DNA of 64,000 bases from assembly GCA_009845425.1 (NCBI GenBank), contig VXZQ01000005.1, positions 124,001 through 188,000 of the forward strand, in the 5' to 3' direction. The notes beneath the pieces were generated by a model that saw nothing but the letters and a program-made list of their open reading frames with translations, was not told the origin of the DNA and ran no database searches. This stretch comes from Holophagales bacterium. GTDB lineage: Bacteria > Acidobacteriota > Thermoanaerobaculia > Multivoradales > Multivoraceae. Both the position numbers and the translations under genes were made by a program. This document shows, in pieces, positions 1-8,115 of the stretch. Position 1 is the first letter of the stretch; every line of letters begins with the position of its first letter.

Positions 1-1056
1 TGCTGCGTCGTGGTGTCGATCGCCGGAATCGGGGCCGGCTGGGCACAACGAGTCGGGGACTCGGACGGCGGACAGAACCGGCCTCTCTTCCATGACGCCC
101 ACTTCCACCTGACGAACTACGTCCAGCGTGGCATCACCCTGAGCGAGTTCCTCGAGATCGCCGCGAACGACGTGGGGCGCACGGCGGTCTTCGGCATCCC
201 GTTGCAGCAGAAGTGGGACTACTTCGAGTCGGGCGACCGGGCACCGGACTACTACCTGCACTCGGACTCGGCGCTCTACTACTACTCCTTCGTCGACGCG
301 ATCATCGCCGAGGAGTACCAGTTGCTGCCGGCCGAGGACCAGGCGCGCTTCGACCCGATGATCACGGGGTTCAACCCGACGGACATGTACGCGGCGGACC
401 ACATTCGCCGAGTGCTCGAGCACTACCCCGGCGTCTTCTCCGGAATCGGGGAGTTCTCGATCCACAAGGAATTCGTAACCTCGAAAATCCTTGGCCACAC
501 GGCCAGCCTGCGGAATCCTGCACTCGACCGCGTGCTCGACTTCGCCGCCGAGGTGGGCCTCGTCGTGATCTTCCACAACGACATCGACGTGGTGCTGCCC
601 ACGGAGGCGCACGAGCCGGTTCACCTGGAGCCCGTGCGAGAGTTCTTCCGGGCCCACCCCGAGGTCACGATCATCTGGGCTCATACCGGGCTGGGCCGGT
701 TCGTGGCGCCCGCCGCGGACCATGTGGAACTGCTCGACGCCCTGCTCTCCGACGAGGCGTTCTCGCACGTGTACTGCGATCTGTCCTGGGACGAGGTGGC
801 GAAGTACATCGTGCGTGACAAGACCTCACTGGAGGCCTGGACCGCGCTGCTCGAACGCCATCCGGACCGCTTCCTGTTCGGGACGGATTCCGTTGCGCCG
901 AGCGGCCGGGACGGGTACCTCAAGACGTGGCGCGACTACGCGCCGCTCTGGGACCGGCTCAGCGAACCGACGCTGCACGCGATCACGATCGGCAACTACG
1001 AGCGCATCTTCGACGAGGCGAACCGCAAGGTGCGGGCCTGGGAGGCCGGTGAGTAG
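1..1056 (+). CDS. Amidohydrolase-family (TIM-barrel) metal hydrolase, 5' end outside the window
   Basis: Probably a secreted or periplasmic metal-dependent hydrolase of the amidohydrolase_2 type; substrate unknown. The metal-binding motif HFH follows DA near the N-terminus of the visible protein, a further histidine lies in IIWAHTGLG, and the late aspartate in RFLFGTDSVAP is where the family keeps its catalytic Asp. The frame is open from the first base and the residues before the catalytic domain (CCVVVSIAGIGAGWAQ) look like the end of a signal peptide, so the true start is probably upstream; the GTG at 10 would cut the signal in half. The next gene starts about 34 bases downstream on the same strand and could be cotranscribed. 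Confidence 0.8.
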   Translation, partial: CCVVVSIAGIGAGWAQRVGDSDGGQNRPLFHDAHFHLTNYVQRGITLSEFLEIAANDVGRTAVFGIPLQQKWDYFESGDRAPDYYLHSDSALYYYSFVDAIIAEEYQLLPAEDQARFDPMITGFNPTDMYAADHIRRVLEHYPGVFSGIGEFSIHKEFVTSKILGHTASLRNPALDRVLDFAAEVGLVVIFHNDIDVVLPTEAHEPVHLEPVREFFRAHPEVTIIWAHTGLGRFVAPAADHVELLDALLSDEAFSHVYCDLSWDEVAKYIVRDKTSLEAWTALLERHPDRFLFGTDSVAPSGRDGYLKTWRDYAPLWDRLSEPTLHAITIGNYERIFDEANRKVRAWEAGE

Positions 1057-1089
1057 ACTGCGCGGCGAACTTCCGTGGAGCAGACCGGC

Positions 1090-2322
1090 ATGAGCGCGAA
1101 TCAGGCCTATGTGCCTCCCTTGCAACTCACCAAGGGGCAGCCGCCGCCCGTTGCCGCGAACGGAGGCCTCTCCTACATGTCGTTCGACCGGGACGGGGAT
1201 GCGGGAACCGCGGCGGCGACGGAGGCGGCCTTCACACAGGTTGCCGAAGGGAACGAGAAGGCGTTCGCGGACGTGCTCGACAACGCTCCTCCCGGACCGA
1301 TCGAGACGAAGTGGGGCCTCGGTTTCCGTCGCTACACGGAGTGCCTCGAGTACATCCGGGCGAACAGCGTCGAAGTCCCTGAAGGCGGCCTGGCGTTGCC
1401 GCTGCGCTACTCGGTCCGCGAGGAGCCTTCCTACTCGATCGTCTCGTCCAACGCGCTCTGGCGGGATCCGGCGCGAAGAGTCGACGCGGAAGCGCTGCGC
1501 CGGTACGAACGGGACATCGCGCGGGGGTGCCTCTACTTTCCCCACGTGATGCGCGACGCGCGTCGAATCGAGGAGGTCTACCCGGGTCTGAAGCCCGACA
1601 GCGCCGAATGCATGGACCAGCTTGGCCTCTCGCTGGGGCACTGTGAGTCCAAGTGCGAGAACTTCTATGACGCGGCGGAAGTGGAGCGCGTGTTCTACCC
1701 GGAGATGGAGAAGCTCCTCCTGGAGTTCTTCCCGGATGCGACGGATGCGTTCGTGTACAACCACGACGTGTTCGACAAGGACTACCAGGGAGATCGGACC
1801 GAAGATCAGGACAACAAGAACCCCGGTGTGAACGCCAACTACGCCAACCTCGTGCACAACGACCTGAACGACAACAGCGGCCGCGTTCGCTGTCGCGAGC
1901 TGCTCACCAGGAACCTGCGGAACTTCGGCCGCGAGCAGCACTACACCGAAGAGCAGGCGGACGCGAAGATGTCGCGGCGTTTCATGTCGATCAACCTCGC
2001 CAAGCCGATGGAGACCGTGCGCCAGAATCCCTTCGTACTCTGCGCCTGGCCTTCCTTCGCCGACCAGCCGTACATCACCAACTACCGCATCTACGACGAC
2101 CGCGTCGGTGAGACCACGCGCTTCACCTACCGCCCGCACCACGAGTGGTACTGGTTCCCGCAGCAGACGCCCACCGAGGTCTCGATGCTCAAGTGCTACG
2201 ACTCGGTCACCGACGGCTCCGTCTCGCGCTGGTCCTTCCACACAGCCTGCATCGACCCGACCGCGCCCGACGACGCTCCCTGCCGGAGGAACGTCGTGGT
2301 CCGCTCCTTCGTGTTCTTCTAG
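1090..2322 (+). CDS. CmcJ/NvfI-family oxidoreductase-like protein
   Basis: A 410-residue protein resembling the CmcJ/NvfI family (2-oxoglutarate-oxygenase-like proteins first known from cephamycin and fungal meroterpenoid clusters). Seen: VHNDLND (candidate metal-binding His and Asp), RRFMSINLAKPMETV, the HHEWYWFPQQTPTEV block, KCYDS, FHTACIDP and a C-terminal VVVRSFVFF, which together follow the family's conserved order. The ATG at 1090 is chosen because GGAG lies nine bases before it; a GTG at 1075 in the same frame is possible. There is no signal peptide. No other biosynthetic cluster genes lie nearby, so the substrate is unknown. Family assignment is from memory of the motif order. Confidence 0.68.
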   Translation: MSANQAYVPPLQLTKGQPPPVAANGGLSYMSFDRDGDAGTAAATEAAFTQVAEGNEKAFADVLDNAPPGPIETKWGLGFRRYTECLEYIRANSVEVPEGGLALPLRYSVREEPSYSIVSSNALWRDPARRVDAEALRRYERDIARGCLYFPHVMRDARRIEEVYPGLKPDSAECMDQLGLSLGHCESKCENFYDAAEVERVFYPEMEKLLLEFFPDATDAFVYNHDVFDKDYQGDRTEDQDNKNPGVNANYANLVHNDLNDNSGRVRCRELLTRNLRNFGREQHYTEEQADAKMSRRFMSINLAKPMETVRQNPFVLCAWPSFADQPYITNYRIYDDRVGETTRFTYRPHHEWYWFPQQTPTEVSMLKCYDSVTDGSVSRWSFHTACIDPTAPDDAPCRRNVVVRSFVFF

Positions 2323-2342
2323 GGTTCGGGGCGGCGTAGCGG

Positions 2343-3755
2343 CTACTTCGGCTGCAACTCCGACAACCGCAGCGTCTGATGCAGCAGGCTCCGGTTCGCC
2401 ACGCTCCGGACCTCGACGCGGATTTCGGGGTCGGCGGCGGTCCAGTCGACTTCGATGTAGCCAAAGTTCGGCTCGCGCGTGGCTTGGCCGACCCGGTGCC
2501 GGTTCGGGCCGATCCCGGCCGTGCCGCGTCCGTTGAGCGTGCCGGACGTGAAGTCCCACAGCGGATAGGGCACTTCTCCCTCGAGACGGGAGACGTCGGC
2601 CCAGGGGGTATCGCCGCTCAGCAGCAGGACGCCGGTCGCGCCCGTGTCCCGCATCAGGTCGATCAGCCGCTGGCGCTCGTTCGGCATGTTCGCCCAGCTC
2701 TCCCAGCCCGTGAACTCCATGACGAAGGGGATGCTGGTGACGATCAGGCGCAGGTCCGCCGGCTGACGAAGCTGTTCTTCGAGCCAGCGCCACTGTTCCT
2801 CGCTCAGCATCCGGGCGCGCTCGTGATCGTTCGGCAGGTAGGGGCCCATGCCCAGTCGTTCCCGCCTCCGCGCTTCGTCGGGTGATGCCTGCCAGAGTGG
2901 CCCGCGCCCGTACCGGGTATCCAGCAGGACGACCTGGAGACGCCGGCCGGGCGGCCCGAAACGTTGTGCAGTGTAGACGCCTTGCTGTTGCCGTCGCGGC
3001 GACCCGGACGGTTCGTTCCAGAAGTCCAGGAACATCTGCTGCGACTCGGCCCGTTTGTCGAAGTCGGCGCCGCCGTCCTCGCGGCCGAAGTCCAGGTCGT
3101 TCCAGGTAGCCATGAAGCGGCTCCGCCTGCGCAGTTCGGCAAACCCCGGCTGCAACGTCAGCTTGTCGTACTCCACGCGGAGGTCCCGCATGTCTTCCGT
3201 GCCGGCAAGGACGTTGTTTCCGAGCATCAACATGAGCTGGGGACGCAGCGCGAGGACGGTGTCCCAGATCGGCTGCGCGCGATCCTGGTCGGCGCCCGAA
3301 CCGAAGGCGATACGGCTCACGACCTCCCGGGTCAATGTGTCCGCGGCCCGGCGACGCCGGTGGAGGGACCAGACGTACGCGGTCAGCGCGTCGACATCGC
3401 CTTCGTCGAGCTCCATGCCGCCCAGGGGCCACATCTCGTACTTACCGCGGAAGCGGCGGCCGGCGCCGTGGCGGAAGCCGGTTTCGATCGCGGCGCGGAC
3501 GGCGGCAAGCGATCCGTCGCCGTGAAGCCACTCCTCGTCGGTCAGGTCGGGCCCCCGGCGGTTCCCCTGGCCTTCCCAGTGGTGACACACCGGGCAGGTG
3601 CCGCCGCGGTAGATCACTGCGCCCCGTTCGACCGCCGCCGGGTCGGCGGCGGCTCCAGCGGCGGGTGCCGCCATCGGAGCGAGGACGACGGCGACGACGC
3701 CCGGAAGCAGAGCCCGCCGCCAGTGGCGGCGCAAGCTGAACCGGGCGGACGCCAT
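2343..3755 (-). CDS. Exported cytochrome c fused to a PhoD-like domain with its metal ligands replaced
   Basis: 470 residues: signal peptide 1-37, a class I cytochrome c domain about 40-133 with heme motif CPVCH at 54-58 and candidate axial Met at 108 or 114, then a PhoD-like metallophosphatase fold about 148-470. The fold is recognisable from IAFGSG, PIWDTVL, LLDTRYGR, GWESWANMPNERQRL and VLLLSGD. However the residues that bind metal in PhoD-like enzymes are changed: GSC is GSG (154), LGDNIY is LGNNVL (180, 183), WDDHD is WNDLD (219, 221) and GDRH is GDTP (383-384). The protein is therefore probably not a phosphatase. The ATG at 3755 gives a clean signal peptide; a TTG at 3800 would add 15 residues. 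Convergent with the preceding gene. The role is unknown, perhaps electron transfer or ligand sensing in the periplasm. Confidence 0.78.
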   Translation of the reverse strand: MASARFSLRRHWRRALLPGVVAVVLAPMAAPAAGAAADPAAVERGAVIYRGGTCPVCHHWEGQGNRRGPDLTDEEWLHGDGSLAAVRAAIETGFRHGAGRRFRGKYEMWPLGGMELDEGDVDALTAYVWSLHRRRRAADTLTREVVSRIAFGSGADQDRAQPIWDTVLALRPQLMLMLGNNVLAGTEDMRDLRVEYDKLTLQPGFAELRRRSRFMATWNDLDFGREDGGADFDKRAESQQMFLDFWNEPSGSPRRQQQGVYTAQRFGPPGRRLQVVLLDTRYGRGPLWQASPDEARRRERLGMGPYLPNDHERARMLSEEQWRWLEEQLRQPADLRLIVTSIPFVMEFTGWESWANMPNERQRLIDLMRDTGATGVLLLSGDTPWADVSRLEGEVPYPLWDFTSGTLNGRGTAGIGPNRHRVGQATREPNFGYIEVDWTAADPEIRVEVRSVANRSLLHQTLRLSELQPK

Positions 3756-3853
3756 GCGCGGAATGTACCGCACGGCCTTCGCGGCGATCTTCCCGAACAA
3801 CTACCGGCCGGTGCAGCCGCTGGGCGAGCGCGTTCTCGTGCGGGGATGAGATC

Positions 3854-5092
3854 TCAGTTCGCGTCCCGGACCAGCCGTAGCATGGCGTCGCTGACGGCGC
3901 AGGCGAAGCGCGGGTCGTTGATGTTCGCGTCGACCTCGGTGACCGGCACGGCCCGGCGCAGGTTCTCGCGCAGGGCGGTGAAGAGCGCCTCGTCGGCCGC
4001 CGCGTCGTGGAACGGTCCGCCTGGGGCGGAGAGCGTGGAGACGCCGCCCAGGGGCAGGTAGACCTCAACCGGGCCGGTGGAGGCGTTGAGTTTGGCGGCG
4101 AGGACCTGACCGAGCTCCGCGGACTCCGCGCGCGACGTGCGCATCAGGGTCATGTTGTCGCTCTGGCGGTGGAAAGTGCGTCCCGCGAACTCCTCCGGAA
4201 CGGTGTCCCGGGCGAAGAAGCTGACCATGTCCAGGCAGCCGGGCACGACGACGGCGGGGGTACCGCTCCTGGCCGCGGCCTCCAGTCGCGACGGGCCGGC
4301 TGTGCGTACGCCGCCGACCAGCTCGTCCGCGCACTCCGTGGTCGTCAGGTCGAGCACGCCGCGCACGAAGCCGGCCTCGACCAGACTCTCCATCGTTCGG
4401 CCGCCGGCGCCCGTGGCCTGGAAGACGAGCACCTCGAGCCCCTCGGTCTCCAGTTGACGCCGGCAGGCATCCACGCAGGGGGTGGCGCTCCGGAAGGTGG
4501 AGGCCGCGATCAGAGGACGGTCGTCCCCGCCTTCGATCTCGACCCGGGCCATGGCGCAGACCGCGGCGGCGGTGCGGCTCAGAATCTGTCGGCTGATCCG
4601 GTTGATGCCGTCGATGTCGACGATCGACGGCACCATCACGATGTCCTTGACGCCGACGTAGCCGGACGCGTCGCCGCCCGCCATCGTCGAGACCATGATC
4701 TTGGGTACGCCCAGCGGCAGGGCGCGCATCGCGGTGGTCGCCATCGCCGTGCCCGCTCTGCCGCCCAGGCCGACTATCGCGTCGAAGCTCTCGCGCCGGT
4801 AGCTGCGGCGGACGACCTCCTCGGCGCCGGATGACATCGCCGCGATGGCCCGCTTGCGGTCGGCCGCCTGGGCCAGTTGGTCGACGTTCTCGCCGCCGGC
4901 GCAGGCGACCTCGCGGCGGCTGACGTCAGGCAGCCAGGTGCCGTCGAGCGCCGGTTCGCCGAGGATGCCGAGGTCGATGACGAACGCCCGGCAGCCCCAG
5001 TCGCGCACGATCCGATCGACCAGGTAGACCACCTCCCCGCCCTTCGTGTCGAGGGTCGCGAGCACGGCGATGGTGCAGGGGCGTTCGGGCAC
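3854..5092 (-). CDS. UPF0261 / Tm-1-like ATP-binding domain protein
   Basis: A 412-residue cytosolic protein of the UPF0261 family, the N-terminal half of the plant virus-resistance protein Tm-1. Seen: IAVLATLDTKGGEVVYL at the N-terminus, the glycine-rich IVGLGGRAGTAMATTAM segment, MVPSIVDIDGINRISRQIL, and FQATGAGGRTMESLVEAGF. Length fits the family (about 400). The usual partner, a TIM-barrel protein of the Tm-1 C-terminal type, is not in the window. Bacterial members have no firmly established reaction, though ATP binding is expected from Tm-1. It stands 98 bases upstream of the cytochrome/PhoD gene and may be its operon leader. Confidence 0.85.
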   Translation of the reverse strand: MPERPCTIAVLATLDTKGGEVVYLVDRIVRDWGCRAFVIDLGILGEPALDGTWLPDVSRREVACAGGENVDQLAQAADRKRAIAAMSSGAEEVVRRSYRRESFDAIVGLGGRAGTAMATTAMRALPLGVPKIMVSTMAGGDASGYVGVKDIVMVPSIVDIDGINRISRQILSRTAAAVCAMARVEIEGGDDRPLIAASTFRSATPCVDACRRQLETEGLEVLVFQATGAGGRTMESLVEAGFVRGVLDLTTTECADELVGGVRTAGPSRLEAAARSGTPAVVVPGCLDMVSFFARDTVPEEFAGRTFHRQSDNMTLMRTSRAESAELGQVLAAKLNASTGPVEVYLPLGGVSTLSAPGGPFHDAAADEALFTALRENLRRAVPVTEVDANINDPRFACAVSDAMLRLVRDAN

Positions 5093-5196
5093 GCTGCCTG
5101 CATCCTACGGACGTGGAGCACGGAAAGACAAGACGTAGGGCGCCGTTTTCTGGCGGCCGGCGTGAGGTTGTGGGGCAGGGAGTAGGATCGCCGGTC

Positions 5197-8115
5197 ATGC
5201 TCGCTCGAAGTCTGTCCCTGGGATTCGTGTTCAGCCTCGCCGTTGCGGCCGGCGCCCAGGAGTTGATGCCCGATCACGACGGGTCGCGCCGGGAGCGGCT
5301 CAACTACGCCGGGGGGCGGTTCCGCACGCCCGACGGATTCGCGGTGGAACCGGCGGCGACCGCCGGCCTCTTCGGTTCGGTCGTCAACATGACCTTCGAC
5401 GCCGCGGGCAGACCGTTACTGGCGCTGGAGGGCGAAGGCCTGGCGCTACTGGAGGACGCCGACGGTGACGGCGTGTACGACCGGCGCATCGACTTCGCTC
5501 CCCAGGTCGATACGGCCCACGGCCTGTACGTCATGGGACCGGGCGACGTGCTCGTCCACGCGAACGGCCGCGGCCGGCTGGCTGAAGCGGCGGGAGTCGA
5601 GGGCAGGCCCGGCCGCAACGACTCGGTCGACGACACCGGGCTCTACCGGTTGCGGGACACGGACGGCGACGACCGCGTCGATGCCGTCGAGCAGATCGCT
5701 CCCGCGAACGGCCGGATCCAGGAGCACGGACCGCACACGATCGCGAGGGGTCCCGACGGCGCCCTCTACCTCCTCTACGGCAACTACTCGTCGCCCGAAG
5801 TGGGGCTCGCGCCGACGTCGCCGCTGCGCGAGCTGCAGGAGGATCAACTCCTGCCGCCAATTCTCGACCCGCGAGGCCATGCGAACAGCCTGCGCGCGCC
5901 GGGCGGCACGATCTACCGCCTGGATCTGGATACCCACGTCTGGGAGCGGCTCTCGGGAGGCCTGCGCAATCCCTTCGATCTGGCGATCGGTGCGGCGGGG
6001 GAGATCTTCGCCTACGAGGCGGACATGGAGTGGGACCGCGGGTTGCCCTGGTTCCGGCCCACCCGGGTCGTCCACCTGATACCGGCGGGCGACTACGGTT
6101 GGCGCACCGGATCCGGCAAGATCGCGTTCCACGAAATCGACACGCTGCCCGGCGTCGTCGACCTCGGCCGCGGTTCGCCGGTGGGCGTCACCTTCTACTA
6201 CCACCACGCGTACCCTGCGAGGTTCTCGGGCGCATACTTCATGGGCGACTGGTCGAGGGGCCGCATCCGCGTCCTGTTCCCCGAGCGGGCCGGCGCCACC
6301 TGGACCGGAGAGGCGCACGACTTCGTCCTCGGCGAACCGCTGAACGTGACGGACCTCGACGTCGGACCGGACGGGCTCCTGTACTTCGCGACCGGCGGCC
6401 GCGGCACCTCGGGAGGCCTCTACCGGGTGACCTACGAGCGAGCGGGGGAGGCTGTTGCGGCTACGGGCGCGGAAGCCGCCGTGCGTCAACCGATGCCCCG
6501 CTCCGGTTGGGGGAGAGAGGCGATCCGTCGCGCTCGCGGCGAGGCGGGTGCGAACTGGGAGGCGGAACTGTGGGCGGTCGTTCGCGACGCCGGACGAGAG
6601 TCGATCGACCGAATCCGCGCGCTGGAACTGCTCCAGGTGCATGGTCCGCGACCGACTTTGGAAGAAGCGGCGGCGCTCCTCGACTCGGACGCACCACTGT
6701 TGCGGGCGGCTGCCGCCACGCTGCTCGGCGGGCACCCCTTCACCCAGGTACAGGGTTCCCTGCGCGCCGCGCTCGCCGACGGCGACCCGCTGGTCGCCCG
6801 GCGGGCAGCCGAATCCCTCGTGCGCTCAGGGCTCGATCTCCGCGCCCGCGGCATCGAGGTGGAAACCTCCGATGCCCTCTACGGTCTGCTCGACCACGGT
6901 GACCGGTTCCTCCGCTACGCGGCCCGGGAGGCGATCCAGCGCATCCCGCATGGCTACTGGGTCGACCAGGCCTTCGTGGCTTCTCCCCGGCAGCGCCCCC
7001 GCGGTTTCTTCGAGGCGGTGCTGGCGATGATCTACAGCCTGGAGCACAGGATCGAGTACAACTTCCTGATGGGCGGCCTGCTGCAGGTTGCGCGGGCCGA
7101 CCTGGAGGCGGAAGCCGAACTCGACTTCCTGCGGACGATGGAGATCGCGTTCATTCGCGATCCGGCTCCCGACGCCCCGGGGCGTGACGATGCGCGCGCC
7201 GGCCTGGGTCAGGCGATGCTCGAACGCTACCCGCACGCCGACGACCGGGTGAACCGCCAGCTCGAACGGCTGCTCGCGTACCTGCAGCCTGCCGGGGCGC
7301 TGGCGAAGATGGTCGCTCGTCTGGAAGAGGACCTGCCGGCGGAGGAGCGGATCCACGCCGCGTACTGCCTGCGCACGATGGACCAGGGCTGGACGCCGGA
7401 GTTACGCGTCCGGGTCGTGGCCTGGTTCGACGATGCCCGGGAGTTTCGGGGGGCCGCCAGCATGGAGGGGTACATCGACGCCATCTGGAACGACGTCCTG
7501 GACCGGTTCCCGGACGGGGAACGCGCGGCGGCCGAGGAGCGGCTCGAGGGTCAGCGGGCCGAGCGGGCGCGGCGCGCTGCCGCTTTGGTCACCGAGGTCG
7601 AGGGCGACCGGCAAGGCAGGAGCGACCTCGCCCAGATGAGCTTCGAGGAGCTCGCGGAGTACCTGGAGTACGACGTGATGGCCTACGAGCGCTACAACCC
7701 GGAGCAGGGCGAGCGGGTTTTCCACCGCGCGCGCTGCTCGGCCTGCCACGTGTTCGGCGACATCGGCCGCGGTGGCGGCCCGGATCTCTCGACGGTGATC
7801 AAGCGCTTCCGCCGCGGCGAGGTCCTCGAGTCGATCATGTTCCCGTCACGCGTCATCTCGGACCAGTACCAGGCGGTCGATGTCGAGCTCGAGGACGGCG
7901 CTCTGCACAGCGGGATGGTGGTCGAGGACACGGGCGGGCGGCTGACGCTGATCAACGCGAACGGCGACCGCCTCGATCTGGACAAGGCGCGGATCCGGAG
8001 CCGCGAGCCGTCCGCGCTCTCGATCATGCCGGAGGGCCTGCTCGACACGATGACCCTGAGTGATCTGGCCAGCCTGATCCGCTTCCTCGACGAGGGGGCG
8101 GACGAGGCGCCCTAA
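5197..8115 (+). CDS. Large exported propeller-type dehydrogenase with HEAT-like repeats and C-terminal cytochrome c
   Basis: 972 residues, exported by a signal peptide (MLARSLSLGFVFSLAVAAGA). Residues about 30-430 form a soluble sugar-dehydrogenase-like beta-propeller (FRTPDGFAVEP, HGPHTIARGPDGALYLL, GGLRNPFDLAIG, DLDVGPDGLLYFATGG). About 500-800 is helical with HEAT-like spacing. The last 120 residues carry CSACH near 847-851 and the heme-binding domain seen in Planctomycetes and Acidobacteria (FGDIGRGGGPDLS, SRVISDQYQAVDVEL). This architecture is usually called membrane-bound dehydrogenase domain protein; the substrate is probably a sugar or sugar acid but is not proven. A GTG at 5113 would add 28 residues before the signal and is rejected. 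Its stop overlaps the stop of the convergent sulfatase gene. Confidence 0.87.
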   Translation: MLARSLSLGFVFSLAVAAGAQELMPDHDGSRRERLNYAGGRFRTPDGFAVEPAATAGLFGSVVNMTFDAAGRPLLALEGEGLALLEDADGDGVYDRRIDFAPQVDTAHGLYVMGPGDVLVHANGRGRLAEAAGVEGRPGRNDSVDDTGLYRLRDTDGDDRVDAVEQIAPANGRIQEHGPHTIARGPDGALYLLYGNYSSPEVGLAPTSPLRELQEDQLLPPILDPRGHANSLRAPGGTIYRLDLDTHVWERLSGGLRNPFDLAIGAAGEIFAYEADMEWDRGLPWFRPTRVVHLIPAGDYGWRTGSGKIAFHEIDTLPGVVDLGRGSPVGVTFYYHHAYPARFSGAYFMGDWSRGRIRVLFPERAGATWTGEAHDFVLGEPLNVTDLDVGPDGLLYFATGGRGTSGGLYRVTYERAGEAVAATGAEAAVRQPMPRSGWGREAIRRARGEAGANWEAELWAVVRDAGRESIDRIRALELLQVHGPRPTLEEAAALLDSDAPLLRAAAATLLGGHPFTQVQGSLRAALADGDPLVARRAAESLVRSGLDLRARGIEVETSDALYGLLDHGDRFLRYAAREAIQRIPHGYWVDQAFVASPRQRPRGFFEAVLAMIYSLEHRIEYNFLMGGLLQVARADLEAEAELDFLRTMEIAFIRDPAPDAPGRDDARAGLGQAMLERYPHADDRVNRQLERLLAYLQPAGALAKMVARLEEDLPAEERIHAAYCLRTMDQGWTPELRVRVVAWFDDAREFRGAASMEGYIDAIWNDVLDRFPDGERAAAEERLEGQRAERARRAAALVTEVEGDRQGRSDLAQMSFEELAEYLEYDVMAYERYNPEQGERVFHRARCSACHVFGDIGRGGGPDLSTVIKRFRRGEVLESIMFPSRVISDQYQAVDVELEDGALHSGMVVEDTGGRLTLINANGDRLDLDKARIRSREPSALSIMPEGLLDTMTLSDLASLIRFLDEGADEAP

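Noticed and set aside
826-3432. A minus-strand open frame of 868 codons covering the first two genes
   Set aside because: It is antisense to two genes with clear family motifs and extends into the cytochrome/PhoD gene in another frame; composition is Arg/Pro/Ala-rich, as expected of shadow frames in high-GC DNA.
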